Source of the DNA: Fusibacter_C sp942493125
Lineage (GTDB): Bacteria > Bacillota > Clostridia > Peptostreptococcales > Acidaminobacteraceae
Direction: 5' to 3'
Assembly: GCA_942493125.1 (NCBI GenBank)
Contig: OW818667.1
Location: 1,240,001 to 1,304,000 of the forward strand
DNA length: 64,000 bases
Shown: piece after piece, positions 1 through 9,522 of the stretch
Layout: the number at the start of each line of letters is the position of its first letter
Position numbering within the stretch: the first letter of the stretch is position 1
Position numbers and translations under genes: made by a program
Notes under the pieces: model-generated
The model's database searches: none
The model's input: only the letters and a program-made list of their open reading frames with translations
Told to the model about the DNA's origin: nothing

Positions 1-164
1 TATTTTTGTTCAAAATCATTTGCAACATGCCCTGTTTCATCGGTTGAGCCATCGTTAACTATGAGAATTTCTATATTCTCACCACTGTCAATAATAGAAT
101 TGACACAATTCGACATATAATGCTGCGAATTAAAACTTGGAATGATTACGGATAAAACTGTCAT
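1..164 (-). CDS. Glycosyltransferase family 2, N-terminal part only
   Basis: This is the first 54 residues of a protein that runs off the left edge. It starts with the GT-A pattern of family 2 glycosyltransferases: a hydrophobic strand ending VIIPSFNS at residues 6-13, then the nucleotide-sugar binding motif ILIVNDGSTDET near residue 33-44. The ATG at 164 follows an AAAGGGG ribosome binding site. Family members move a sugar from a nucleotide sugar to a polysaccharide, lipid or protein at the inner membrane face. The next gene makes UDP-galactofuranose, so a role in surface glycan assembly is a reasonable inference. The acceptor and sugar cannot be told. Confidence 0.8.
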   Translation of the reverse strand, partial: MTVLSVIIPSFNSQHYMSNCVNSIIDSGENIEILIVNDGSTDETGHVANDFEQK

Positions 165-299
165 ACCTGGCCCCTTTCAAAAGCATACCCGCGTATGCTA
201 CCATTCGCGAGTATGTTCATATTATCATAATTTAAAATTCATGTGTCTTTCACTGCGTGAACAGTCTATTTCGCATCACAATTAGTAAAACAAATAAAA

Positions 300-320
300 G
301 CAGAGATATCATATCTCCGC
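300..320 (-). terminator. Intrinsic terminator after glf
   Basis: On the minus strand the arm GCGGAGATAT and its partner ATATCTCTGC (one G-U pair) form a hairpin directly after the glf stop codon. A T-rich run (CTTTTATTTG) follows. It separates glf from the glycosyltransferase downstream. Confidence 0.65.
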
Positions 321-1412
321 TCACAGTTCTGATTGAACTAGGTCAAGTGCCTTTTCAATGACCTGATCCATATTATAGTATTTGTAATCGGCTAGTCTAC
401 CTCCAAAAAGGATGTTTGATTCCTGGTTCGCATGTCGCATGTACGTGTCATGGATCGCATTGTTATGTGCGTCATTGATGGGATAGTATGGTTCACTGCC
501 CTTAACCCATTCTTCACTATATTCACGACTAATGACCGTCGATTCTTGATTGCCAACCTCAAAGTGCTTGTGTTCAATGATGCGCGTATAAGGGACATCG
601 ATATCGGTATAATTAATCACCGCGTTCCCTTGAAAATTCGGAACGTCCATGACCTCGGTTTCAAATCTTACGCTTCGATACTCAAGCGTACCATAACAAT
701 AATCATAATAGGCGTCAATTGGGCCTGTATAAATGACTTTTTTTGCCATTTGATTCCAGTTTTCTCTCTCAGCAAGATAGTCTGTATTTAATCTGACCTC
801 CGCCCCTTTTAACATTTGCTCAAGCATCAATGTATAACCACCAATGGGAATCCCTTGATACGTGTCATTGAAATAATTGTTATCGTAAGTAAAGCGAACG
901 GGTAATCGATTGATAATAAACGCTGGTAGTTCAGTGCAAGCACGCCCCCATTGTTTTTGCGTATAGCCTTTGATGAGTTTTTCGTAGACATCCCGCCCAA
1001 CAAGACTGATCGCTTGTTCTTCAAGGTTACGCGGTTCGCAGGCAATCTCACGTCTCTGTTCATCTATAATTTTCGCCACTTCTTCAGGTTTTGATTTTCC
1101 CCACATTTTATAGAAGGTGTTCATATTGAACGGCAAATTGTATAGCTCACCTTTATAGTCTGCCAGCGGGCTGTTGATATAGTGATTGAACTGTGCAAAT
1201 TGATTCACATATTGCCAAGTTTCTATTTTGTTTGTATGAAAAATATGAGCGCCATACGTATGCACATTGATGCCTTCTATTTCTTGGGTGTGGATATTGC
1301 CACCAACATGCGCGCGCTTTTCCACAACTAAGCATTTTTTTCCGCATTTATGCATTTCATGGGCAAATACGGATCCAAATAGGCCCGCACCTACTATTAA
1401 ATAATCGTACAT
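321..1412 (-). CDS. glf: UDP-galactopyranose mutase
   Basis: The flavoenzyme interconverts UDP-galactopyranose and UDP-galactofuranose, the donor for galactofuranose in surface polysaccharides. The FAD-binding GxGxxG motif (IVGAGLFG, about residues 6-13) lies at the extreme N terminus, followed by VVEKRAHVGGN. The C terminus carries the family's FGGRLADYKYYNMD stretch. Length (363 aa) is normal for bacterial Glf. The ribosome binding site GGAGG begins just after the stop codon of the upstream histidine kinase gene, 17 bases away, so glf is very likely co-transcribed with the two-component genes. A hairpin follows the stop codon. Assignment is secure; the polysaccharide it serves is unknown. 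Confidence 0.95.
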   Translation of the reverse strand: MYDYLIVGAGLFGSVFAHEMHKCGKKCLVVEKRAHVGGNIHTQEIEGINVHTYGAHIFHTNKIETWQYVNQFAQFNHYINSPLADYKGELYNLPFNMNTFYKMWGKSKPEEVAKIIDEQRREIACEPRNLEEQAISLVGRDVYEKLIKGYTQKQWGRACTELPAFIINRLPVRFTYDNNYFNDTYQGIPIGGYTLMLEQMLKGAEVRLNTDYLAERENWNQMAKKVIYTGPIDAYYDYCYGTLEYRSVRFETEVMDVPNFQGNAVINYTDIDVPYTRIIEHKHFEVGNQESTVISREYSEEWVKGSEPYYPINDAHNNAIHDTYMRHANQESNILFGGRLADYKYYNMDQVIEKALDLVQSEL

Positions 1413-1429
1413 TGACTGGTAACCTCCAC

Positions 1430-2827
1430 TTAATCTGGATACACTTCAGGATTCTCAGACTCTTGAGTGTCTGATATCTGTATGACTGACTTCTGTTCAT
1501 CTGATTTTTGATGATCTCTAGGAATTGGAATGAGAATTTTCATGACAAACCAATTGTTTTCGGATGTGATGGTCAAATTGCCATTATATGTCTCAATGGT
1601 TTTTTGAATACTCTTGATGCCATAGCCATGATAGAGACTATCGGATTTTGTGGTCACTGGCAAGCCATCGAGGAATACTAGGGTCTCTTCAAAGTAGTTT
1701 TCAAATCGCATCATCAAAAACCCATTTTTTGAAAAGACAGCTACGCGGATGATACGTTTTTCCTTATCAGGTATCTTAAGCACACTTTCAATACTGTTGT
1801 CGATGGCATTGCCAAAGACGGAACAGATATCCATGACATACATAAAATTGAGCAGACTGCCGTTGACGACACAGCTGAGGCTGATATCGTGGTCGTAACA
1901 TTGAAGGCTTTTACCGGTTAAGATGGTATCTACAACGGTATTTCCCGTTTCATATCTCGATTCATAAACTTTGATGTTATGACTGATTTCTTCTAAATAG
2001 GCATCTTTTTTCACGGGGTCTGATTCACTTCTGATTTGAGCGATTTGATGCTTAAAGTCGTGATATTTGCGATTGATGAGTTCTATATTCTCTTTGGATG
2101 CTTGATATTGGTCGTAATGTCTGTGCAAAATATCATTGATGGCATTTAGCTCATGATTTAAATACATTTCTTTTCGCTGTTCATTTGAGGCATAAAGGAG
2201 CAAAAGGCCGCAAAAGTCAACCAACGTTCGAATATATAGTAAATTGGCGCGCACGCTACTCGCAGTAAAAGGATTATCCATAACAAAATTGATGTTGTTA
2301 ATTAAAAAAGTTGCTAAGCCTATCATAAGCACATTGAGCAATTCTCTGAAACTCACGCTCAAGCGTCGATCTTTGAAAATCTTTTTTGCGTCAATCCAAA
2401 AGGCGATTCCAAAAATGAATCCATAAACGGGTAGCATCGTCATGACAGAAAGGAGCCACTGGTGAGGGATGCCAATATACAATATATAGTAGTATATTTG
2501 CCAACCCAAAGCGGCAGCAAATTCTGCAAGGATAAAGGCGCGTACAAATAAAAAGCCCGAATCAAAAGCTGAAATATCACAAACTCTCCAAAGGTACAAA
2601 AACATGACCGCCATAGCCGTCATCATGCCAGGTACCCAAAATATCAAAGGCAATTCGCCACTGGTCAGTTGAACAAATATCAAAGCCAATGGCCCAATCA
2701 TTAAAGTGATCTTGTGCTTCAGACCCGTACTTCTTTTTTTTAGTGGTAGGATATAGATTAAACAAGCAATAGCTTCAGCCAAAGCTGTAAATATTCTCGG
2801 TATTTCAAGGTAATGGTCTGCGATCAT
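1430..2827 (-). CDS. GHKL sensor histidine kinase, AgrC/LytS-like architecture
   Basis: Roughly the first 215 residues hold several membrane segments (for example near 13-29, 40-80, 110-145, 165-182, 200-213). A helical linker and the phosphoacceptor region follow, with His256-Asp257 in KYHDFKHQ. The ATP-binding domain has an N box (GNAIDNSIESV, Asn340) and a glycine box (GYGIKSI). Membrane-rich sensors of this kind pair with LytTR regulators, and the gene overlaps the upstream LytTR regulator gene (TGATG junction, shared A). The signal sensed is not visible. No agrD- or agrB-like peptide gene is in the window, so peptide sensing is unproven. The family call is good. Confidence 0.88.
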   Translation of the reverse strand: MIADHYLEIPRIFTALAEAIACLIYILPLKKRSTGLKHKITLMIGPLALIFVQLTSGELPLIFWVPGMMTAMAVMFLYLWRVCDISAFDSGFLFVRAFILAEFAAALGWQIYYYILYIGIPHQWLLSVMTMLPVYGFIFGIAFWIDAKKIFKDRRLSVSFRELLNVLMIGLATFLINNINFVMDNPFTASSVRANLLYIRTLVDFCGLLLLYASNEQRKEMYLNHELNAINDILHRHYDQYQASKENIELINRKYHDFKHQIAQIRSESDPVKKDAYLEEISHNIKVYESRYETGNTVVDTILTGKSLQCYDHDISLSCVVNGSLLNFMYVMDICSVFGNAIDNSIESVLKIPDKEKRIIRVAVFSKNGFLMMRFENYFEETLVFLDGLPVTTKSDSLYHGYGIKSIQKTIETYNGNLTITSENNWFVMKILIPIPRDHQKSDEQKSVIQISDTQESENPEVYPD

Positions 2828-3534
2828 CAGTACTCACCTCCAATATATTCTGCCAATGCGTTCATAAATGATTTCTTCTTTGAACGGCTGATAAATAGCT
2901 TATCCCCACCGACGATGACATAGTCTTTATCGATGTGTTCAACGTGGCTCAAACTCACGAGATAGCCACTGTTGCACCGTGCAAAATGAAAATCTTTGAC
3001 GAGAGGTTCCAGTTTGATCAACGCATTGTAAATCGTCAAGGTGTCTGTTTCCATATGGATGATGACCCTATGCTCTACCGCTTCCATATAGGATATCTTT
3101 GAAACATCGAGGCGAACAATCTCACTGTTGACGTTGATGAGCAGAAAAGCCTTTCTACCAAATGCCACGCGATTAACGGCTTTATCAAGCTGTTGCGCAA
3201 AATCGATATAAAGTATTGGCTTAACAATGTAACTAAATGCGTCCACTTTATAGCCATTGATTGCGTACCCGGCCATGTTCGTCACAAAAATGATGATGAC
3301 GCTTGGATCGACTTCTCTGATCTTTGCAGCTGCAGTGAGTCCATCCATTTTTTTCATCTCTATATCTAAAAAAATGATGTCAAATTGCTTCTTATATGAT
3401 TCTACGAGGTCATAAGCATCGGAATAAAAAGTGATGCTAAACTTCTCGTTGTTGTCCTTTTCATAATCCTTGATATAGTGTTTTAACTTATTTTGAATTA
3501 AAACTTCGTCATCTACAATGGCAACTTTAATCAA
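2827..3534 (-). CDS. LytTR-family response regulator
   Basis: The 235-residue protein has a receiver domain at 1-120 with the acidic pair in VDDE near the start, phosphoacceptor Asp57 in IIFLDIEM, and a conserved Lys in YIVKP near 105. A LytTR DNA-binding domain follows (about 135-232), with the typical ISYMEAVEHRV and FISRSKKKSF segments. LytTR domains bind tandem direct repeats rather than palindromes. It is the first gene of the operon with the kinase and glf, and a promoter is visible upstream. Its target genes are unknown; glf itself is the obvious candidate because it shares the transcript. Confidence 0.92.
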   Translation of the reverse strand: MIKVAIVDDEVLIQNKLKHYIKDYEKDNNEKFSITFYSDAYDLVESYKKQFDIIFLDIEMKKMDGLTAAAKIREVDPSVIIIFVTNMAGYAINGYKVDAFSYIVKPILYIDFAQQLDKAVNRVAFGRKAFLLINVNSEIVRLDVSKISYMEAVEHRVIIHMETDTLTIYNALIKLEPLVKDFHFARCNSGYLVSLSHVEHIDKDYVIVGGDKLFISRSKKKSFMNALAEYIGGEY

Positions 3535-3585
3535 GAATCTACCTCCAATAAAACTGTATTAAAACACGCTTTAAGTTCTCGGGCT

Positions 3586-3614
3586 ATTATATCACCATGC
3601 GTTTATCCAAGCAA
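3586..3614 (-). promoter_or_regulatory. Promoter of the LytTR-kinase-glf operon
   Basis: On the minus strand TTGCTT (3614-3609) is separated by 17 bases from a perfect TATAAT (3591-3586) that carries an upstream TG (extended -10). It lies about 50 bases ahead of the response regulator start. This is a sequence match only. Confidence 0.5.
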
Positions 3615-3655
3615 ATCTAAAACGGGAAATGAACGAAATGGCTGTACGCAGAAAA

Positions 3656-3691
3656 AGACTGTTATTGCGACTTTCATCGCATTAACAGTCT
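3656..3691 (-). terminator. Intrinsic terminator after the family 3 glycosidase
   Basis: The arms AGACTGTTAATGCGA and TCGCAATAACAGTCT (one mismatch) form a 15-base stem with a short loop. On the minus strand TTTTTCTG follows. It lies downstream of the glycosidase stop at 3716 and insulates it from the two-component operon. Confidence 0.8.
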
Positions 3692-3715
3692 CTATCCATT
3701 ATTTAATTGAGAAAA

Positions 3716-6232
3716 CTATTTACCAGTGTTAGTTGGTGCAACAAGTGGTGTTACATTATATTTATCTGTTCTTGAATCTTTGATGACACCTGAATAGTTC
3801 AACCCGAAAGCAAAGTCATAGATGTTGCCTTCGCTATCGACATAACAGTCCATATCTCTAGGTGTATCTTCAAATTGTTTTTCAACCGTTAACATATCTT
3901 TAGCAAACTGAATCGGTAAAAGTCCTGATGGCTCAAATTTGCCTGATGCCACTTCAAACAATGCTTTGTCAGTGATGCCGAAGCCTACGATGATGGCATC
4001 AACTTCTTTTTCAAATTCAGAGACGATGACAGAACCTTCTGCTCTAAGGGCAACTGTAACAGGTGCTGACTCTGGCATGTTAGCTGTCGCATATAGGATA
4101 TTATCAAGGTTTGTGCTATTAGTAATCGATGCCTCTGCACCAAAGTATGATCTGTTTTCTTTGACCAACACTTTTTGTGCACCGTATGCTGATTCTTGGG
4201 ATTCTTCTTTCATAGCGCCTGAAAGCGACTCTTTGCGAACGAATTCTGAATCTGCAACATATTTACCATATTGTAAAGACATTGGTCTGTAAGTTTGAGT
4301 TTCTCCATTGAAACCGTAACCCGTAAACATCGCACCTTCATTTTTAGGACCATCTACCACGACAAGTGCAGAAGTACAAGCTGCAAGTTCAGCAGCAGAT
4401 GCTCTTATGATATCATTTGTCGATACTGTTAGGTTACCATCTGCATCAGCAGGACCTGTCAAGTTCGTGCTCACTTTGTCTGTTACGACGTTATAGTACT
4501 CGCTTGCCACAACGAGGTCGACCGGAAGTACCCAAGATGCTGGTACAGCAGGACCAAAGAATGCAGGTTGTGCCGCTTTGTAGATCATAGGAATATAAAC
4601 GGTTGGTTTTTCAGTGCCAGTCGCTGCTTTAATCGCGCCATTTGTGTTTTTAAGCATGACCACTGATTTAAGTTGTGCTTCAAAGCCCTTTGCTTGATTT
4701 TCAGCGCTTCCCGCAACTGTAAGTGCTGCGTTGACATCTGTATAAGCATTTTCAAATAAGCCAACTTGGAAGATGCCATTTAAAAGTCTTACTGCAGATT
4801 CTTCAAAACGCGCTCTCATAGCTTCTTCGCCGATATCAGCGACGCCGATTGCATACGCTTCGATGATTTCTGCACTGCTGTTGTGTCCACCAAATTGATC
4901 AACACCAGCAGTAAGGATTTTGTATACACGTTCTGGTTTCGTCAAATCAAAAGCACCCCAAGATGTATGAATGAACTCTTCGATGTCATTGATAACGCCC
5001 CAGTCCGTACAGATTACGCCTTCATAGCCGTATTGGCCACGAAGTATATCTTTGATTTTGTAAGTGCTGTAAGCACTTCCGATCAATTCGCCATATTCTT
5101 CTGTGTCGCTAAATGCGATGGAATACGATGACATCACTGAACTTGCTTCGCCCGTTTTACCCTCGAGTTTTAAACCGCCATCTACGAAAGGAATAAAGTG
5201 CGTTTCAAATTGTCCCCCTGGATAGACGTTTGCATTTCCAACTTCAGAGTGGCTTTCACGGCCGCCTTCAGCTGCGCCATCACCTGGCCAGTGTTTGATC
5301 ATAGCGTTCATACTTTCAGTGCCCCAGCCAAGATCTTCGCCGTTTGCATCATAAGTAGATTGAACGCCATTTACAAATGCTGAAGTCATGTCTCTTGAAA
5401 GCGCAGGGTCTTCACCAAATGTGCCGAGTACGCGAACCCATCTTGGTTCCGTTGCAAGGTCGATTTGTGGTCCAAGTAGTGTTGCAATACCAAGTAAACG
5501 GTATTCTTTGGAAATTGTCACGCCTGATTCAGCGGCAATCGCTGGATCAAAAGTTGCTGCGAGTGCCAAGTTTGATGGCCAGTATGAAATACCGGTTGTT
5601 CTTGGGTCAGAACTTGTGATAACTGGAATACCAAATGCTGATTTCTCTGCATATGATTGAAGCGCGTTGTTCCACTTAGCTGAGATGTCGTTCGTTGCAG
5701 CAGACGCTGCATTTAAAACTGAACGGCCGCCGTTGTCTAAAAATGCGATTTGATCTTCTGATAGAACATCACTGATCGCCATATTATGTGCACTGTAGAG
5801 CATTAAGCCTGCGATGTCTTCTTTTGGTAAAAGTCTAGCTAGGTCCATCGCTCTTGCTTTGTTTGGCTCACGCCAGTCTTCGTATTGATCTAACAAATTG
5901 TTTCTATTTAAGTCTTTAAATGCAAAACCGTCAAGTTGAACGAGTTTTACGCCAGATTCAGTTGTATAGCTCAACGCTTCGCCGCCTTCATTGGCAACGA
6001 GGTTATAACCATCCGCTGTCGTCGTCTCAGACCATTTGACAGTGCCCGATCCCAATTCTTCTACTGGGAGTGGATCCCTAAGTGCGATAACTTCTTCTGT
6101 TGCAACGGCTGTTGTTTCTTGTGTTTCATTTTCTGGTGTTGTTTCATTTTTACTAGAACACCCACTCAATAACGACATGATCATCACTGCTATCAGCAGA
6201 AATGAAAGCATTCTTTTAAAGCTAAATTTCAT
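3716..6232 (-). CDS. Glycoside hydrolase family 3 lipoprotein (beta-glucosidase type)
   Basis: An exported lipoprotein: a hydrophobic signal ends in the lipobox LLSGC (Cys25), followed by a Thr/Glu-rich linker. The (beta/alpha)8 domain carries KHWPGDG (about 313-319) and the nucleophile motif GVICTDWGV with Asp410. A family 3 C-terminal alpha/beta sandwich follows, with a conserved end resembling GLLPIQFAKDM. Length (838 aa) fits two-domain enzymes. Family members release terminal beta-linked sugars such as glucose or N-acetylglucosamine. The NagZ-type KH(F/W)PG(D/H)G pattern is present, but the second domain argues for a beta-glucosidase-like enzyme. Substrate is uncertain. It is a single-gene unit with RBS AAGGGGG and its own terminator. 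Confidence 0.9.
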   Translation of the reverse strand: MKFSFKRMLSFLLIAVMIMSLLSGCSSKNETTPENETQETTAVATEEVIALRDPLPVEELGSGTVKWSETTTADGYNLVANEGGEALSYTTESGVKLVQLDGFAFKDLNRNNLLDQYEDWREPNKARAMDLARLLPKEDIAGLMLYSAHNMAISDVLSEDQIAFLDNGGRSVLNAASAATNDISAKWNNALQSYAEKSAFGIPVITSSDPRTTGISYWPSNLALAATFDPAIAAESGVTISKEYRLLGIATLLGPQIDLATEPRWVRVLGTFGEDPALSRDMTSAFVNGVQSTYDANGEDLGWGTESMNAMIKHWPGDGAAEGGRESHSEVGNANVYPGGQFETHFIPFVDGGLKLEGKTGEASSVMSSYSIAFSDTEEYGELIGSAYSTYKIKDILRGQYGYEGVICTDWGVINDIEEFIHTSWGAFDLTKPERVYKILTAGVDQFGGHNSSAEIIEAYAIGVADIGEEAMRARFEESAVRLLNGIFQVGLFENAYTDVNAALTVAGSAENQAKGFEAQLKSVVMLKNTNGAIKAATGTEKPTVYIPMIYKAAQPAFFGPAVPASWVLPVDLVVASEYYNVVTDKVSTNLTGPADADGNLTVSTNDIIRASAAELAACTSALVVVDGPKNEGAMFTGYGFNGETQTYRPMSLQYGKYVADSEFVRKESLSGAMKEESQESAYGAQKVLVKENRSYFGAEASITNSTNLDNILYATANMPESAPVTVALRAEGSVIVSEFEKEVDAIIVGFGITDKALFEVASGKFEPSGLLPIQFAKDMLTVEKQFEDTPRDMDCYVDSEGNIYDFAFGLNYSGVIKDSRTDKYNVTPLVAPTNTGK

Positions 6233-6355
6233 AACTTTACCCCCTTAATTGTCGATAGTCAAATTATATAGGAGGTCCTGTGATTTTTTTGGAAAACTGC
6301 GTGAACGGTCGTGTATAGTGCATAATTTGTATTTACATAAGTAATCCTGAAAGAC

Positions 6356-7723
6356 TTAGATTTTCTTATGCTGCCATTTGCCCCTGGCAAACCAAGCGGC
6401 AACGATGAACGATTCTACCACAACAGAAAGTGAAATCGCCAGCCAAACGCCGTTGGCATCCATGTGGAAAACCCCTGTCAATACATATGCAAGCGGGATT
6501 TTTACCGCCCAATTGCCCACGAGTGACGCAAGCATTGGTGGAAACGTATCGCCGACTCCAGAGAATGCTGCGCCTAAAACCGTGCTGAAAATGGAGAATA
6601 AGACGCCAGTATAGGTGATTCTCAGATAGTTGACGCCGATTCGCACAACCTTTGGGTCATCCACAAAAAAGCGCATAAATGCATCCGGGAAGAAGTAAAA
6701 TGGAATGGCAAAGACGATCATGTTTAAAGTTGCGAGGATCAAGCCCTGCTTAATGAGGATTTTAGCCCCTTTAACATCGCCGCGTCCGATGCTCTGTCCC
6801 ACCATGACGGACATGGCAGTTCCAAGGCCCGCTAAAAAGATAAAGACGAAATTGAACATCCTGCCACCTACCCCAAATGCCGCTCCAGCAGCGACGCCCT
6901 GTGCGAGAACCAACCTATACATGATGAGTCCGGTAAATGGACGCGTGATCATTTGCATAACCGCATATCCACCGATTTTTAGGATACGACCAGCGGATTC
7001 GAGTTTTAAAGACATATGAGAAGTAACTGTCTTGATGCTCGATTCAAATATATTTCTAAATGTCAGTCCTGTCATGAGTGCAAAGGCGACAACCTCTGAG
7101 ATTACTGTTGCCACGGCTGCGCCTTCTATCCCTTTGTGAAGCAAGTTTATGAAGACATAGTCCAACACGATATTCACGAGATTGGCGATGATGAATATTT
7201 TTACTGGATTTCGCGTATCACCTGTCGCTTGGACGATGGAACGGGATGTCGCATTATAAAAGAAGAAAGGCATTCCCAAGAGGCCGATTGCGACATACGC
7301 TCTTGACATTCTCAGCACCTCGCCGTCTGCATCGCCGAAAATCCATAGCAATTGGTCAAGTGACGTCAGTGAGATGACCGTGACAATCGCACCAATAATC
7401 AAGGATAAAATCAAACCATTGGAAGAAATCTTGCGAATCATCCCCATGTCCCCAGCGCCTGCATATCTAGCGACTAAGGCGACGACACCTGCCGAAACCA
7501 GTGTCGGCAATACTTGAATTACGCCTAATAGCGACGTTCCCGTACCTGCTGCCGCGGCTTCTACGCTGCCAAGTCTTGCGACAAACCACATGTCTGTCAA
7601 TACGAGGACCGTGTGAAGCGCTTGACCCAACATGACGGGCCATGCCAACGTCCAAATGAGTAAGATTACTTTTTTATCAAATGCGAAGAAATGATTGCTT
7701 GGTGTCTTTTGTCCAGATGTCAT
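6356..7723 (-). CDS. MATE family multidrug/Na+ antiporter
   Basis: A 455-residue membrane protein with about twelve hydrophobic segments arranged as two similar halves, typical of multidrug and toxic compound extrusion (MatE) transporters. The first half includes WPVMLGQALHTVL (about 29-41) and the second repeats the pattern with GLGTAMSVMVGQSIGRGD. It should export cationic compounds in exchange for Na+ or H+ at the cytoplasmic membrane. The gene is monocistronic and divergent from the DUF1846 gene; the region between holds phased TCAATTTT repeats and a palindrome. RBS GAGAGGA precedes the ATG. The drug or metabolite exported cannot be inferred. Confidence 0.9.
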   Translation of the reverse strand: MTSGQKTPSNHFFAFDKKVILLIWTLAWPVMLGQALHTVLVLTDMWFVARLGSVEAAAAGTGTSLLGVIQVLPTLVSAGVVALVARYAGAGDMGMIRKISSNGLILSLIIGAIVTVISLTSLDQLLWIFGDADGEVLRMSRAYVAIGLLGMPFFFYNATSRSIVQATGDTRNPVKIFIIANLVNIVLDYVFINLLHKGIEGAAVATVISEVVAFALMTGLTFRNIFESSIKTVTSHMSLKLESAGRILKIGGYAVMQMITRPFTGLIMYRLVLAQGVAAGAAFGVGGRMFNFVFIFLAGLGTAMSVMVGQSIGRGDVKGAKILIKQGLILATLNMIVFAIPFYFFPDAFMRFFVDDPKVVRIGVNYLRITYTGVLFSIFSTVLGAAFSGVGDTFPPMLASLVGNWAVKIPLAYVLTGVFHMDANGVWLAISLSVVVESFIVAAWFARGKWQHKKI

Positions 7724-7751
7724 ATGTGCCGTTTCCTCTCAATTATTGGCT

Positions 7752-7815
7752 TCAATTTATGTATTCAATTTTCACTCAATTTTGCACTCAATTTTGTATG
7801 GATTTGAGTACTCAA
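7752..7815. promoter_or_regulatory. Phased TCAATTTT repeats and TTGAGTACTCAA palindrome
   Basis: Between the divergent MATE and DUF1846 genes the octamer TCAATTTT occurs at 7765, 7776 and 7788, with a near copy (TCAATTTA) at 7752. Spacing is 13, 11 and 12 bases, close to one helical turn. The perfect 12-base palindrome TTGAGTACTCAA follows at 7804-7815. This looks like a regulator binding array for one or both genes; the regulator is unknown. Confidence 0.4.
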
Positions 7816-7899
7816 TATAGGTTCTATAAAAATTGCAGAATTCCTCTATTATTTATATGTTTTTTATGATAGATTAGAGAATATCCCTGGAGGCGTACA

Positions 7900-9408
7900 A
7901 TGAAAAAAGGATTTGATTCAGAAAAATATCTTGAGGAACAGTCAAAGTTCATCCTCGAGCGCGTCAACAATTTTGACAAACTCTATTTGGAGTTTGGTGG
8001 CAAATTGATTTACGATATGCATGCCAAGCGCGTATTACCTGGCTTTGACGAAAATGCAAAAATTAAACTCTTACAAAAATTGAAGGATAAGCTGGAAGTC
8101 ATCGTTTGCTTTTATGCAGGCGACATCGAACGCAACAAGATTCGTGGCGACTTCGGCATCTCATATGATATCGACGTATTAAAACTCATCGATGACCTTA
8201 GAGGCAATGGCCTTGAAGTCAACAGCGTTGTCATCACGCGTTATGAAAGCCAACCTGCTGCAAAGATCTTCATCAGCAAGCTCGAACACATGGGCATCAA
8301 AGTCTACAAACACCGCCCGACAAAAGGTTATCCAACGGATGTCGACACCATCGTCAGCGACGAAGGTTATGGCAAAAACCCTTATATTGAAACGACGAAA
8401 CCAATCGTCGTCGTCACAGCACCAGGTCCAGGAAGTGGCAAACTCGCTACCTGCCTCAGCCAACTCTATCATGAAAACAAACAAGGTCGCAAGGCTGGCT
8501 ATTCTAAATTTGAGACATTCCCTGTATGGAACATGCCGCTTAAGCACCCATTAAATATTGCATACGAAGCTGCAACTGTCGATTTAAAAGACGTCAATAT
8601 GGTGGATTCATACCACCTTGAAGCTTACGGTGAAGTCGCTGTAAACTACAACCGCGATATTGAAACATTTCCAGTGTTAAGACGCATCATCGAAAAAATC
8701 ACGGGTGAAGAGTCGATGTATAAATCACCGACTGATATGGGTGTCAACCGAATCGCCTTTGGCATCATCGATGACGAAGCCATCAAAGAAGCCTCACGTC
8801 AAGAAATTATCCGCCGTTATTTTAAAACGGGCTGTGAACATAAAAAAGGCCTTTGTGACATCGACACGTTCAACAGAGCAAAGATGATCATGGAAGAACT
8901 CGATCTTAAACCGATTCATCGCATCGTCGTCGAACCCGCTAGACAGTACGCAGAATCACTAAAAGAAAAATACGGCGATGACGCGATCATCCCAACTATG
9001 GCACTGGCGCTTCACAACGGCGATATCGTCACAGGTAAAAATGGTCAGGCCATGGATGCAGCAGCTGCATGCGTTATCAATGCGCTCAAGCACTATGCTG
9101 GCATATCCGATGACGTGCATCTTTTATCTCCCGCAATCTTAAACCCGATCATCAAACTCAAGACGGAATCTCTTGGTGATAAAACGGCATTGCTCGACCT
9201 CGAAGAAGTTTTGATCGCACTTTCCATCAGTGCAGCATTCAATCCAGGTGCACAAGTTGCCCTAGATGCGTTATCGAGCATCAGAGATTGCCAGGCACAC
9301 GCGACGGTTATCTTGCATGCAAACAACGAGACGACGCTTAGAAACTTAGGCATCGACATCACAAGCGATCCGCAGTTTTCTTCAACAAATTTATTTTATG
9401 GTAAGTAA
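7900..9408 (+). CDS. DUF1846 family protein
   Basis: A 502-residue soluble protein of the DUF1846 family. The N-terminal half (residues 1-230) has an alpha/beta fold with the glycine-rich stretch VVVTAPGPGSGKLATC (about 166-181), resembling a nucleotide-binding loop. The C-terminal half contains DMGVNRIAFGIIDDEA and a conserved GKNGQAMDAAAA region. Structures and annotations of this family exist, but to my knowledge no agreed reaction does, so I give no function. RBS GGAGG sits 7 bases before the ATG. It is transcribed alone, followed by the promoter and riboswitch of the lysine operon. Family assignment is confident; role is open. Confidence 0.85.
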   Translation: MKKGFDSEKYLEEQSKFILERVNNFDKLYLEFGGKLIYDMHAKRVLPGFDENAKIKLLQKLKDKLEVIVCFYAGDIERNKIRGDFGISYDIDVLKLIDDLRGNGLEVNSVVITRYESQPAAKIFISKLEHMGIKVYKHRPTKGYPTDVDTIVSDEGYGKNPYIETTKPIVVVTAPGPGSGKLATCLSQLYHENKQGRKAGYSKFETFPVWNMPLKHPLNIAYEAATVDLKDVNMVDSYHLEAYGEVAVNYNRDIETFPVLRRIIEKITGEESMYKSPTDMGVNRIAFGIIDDEAIKEASRQEIIRRYFKTGCEHKKGLCDIDTFNRAKMIMEELDLKPIHRIVVEPARQYAESLKEKYGDDAIIPTMALALHNGDIVTGKNGQAMDAAAACVINALKHYAGISDDVHLLSPAILNPIIKLKTESLGDKTALLDLEEVLIALSISAAFNPGAQVALDALSSIRDCQAHATVILHANNETTLRNLGIDITSDPQFSSTNLFYGK

Positions 9409-9450
9409 AAAGGAAAACACATAAATTTATGTATTTTTGTAAAAAAAGTT

Positions 9451-9479
9451 TTGACGTCATGTTTTAAATATGTTATATT
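9451..9479 (+). promoter_or_regulatory. Promoter of the lysine operon
   Basis: TTGACG (9451-9456), a 17-base spacer and TATATT (9474-9479) match a vegetative promoter. It ends about 45 bases before the riboswitch, placing the transcription start just upstream of the aptamer. Confidence 0.7.
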
Positions 9480-9522
9480 CTAATACAATATACAAAAAAA
9501 TGAATTTTAATACAATGCGATA

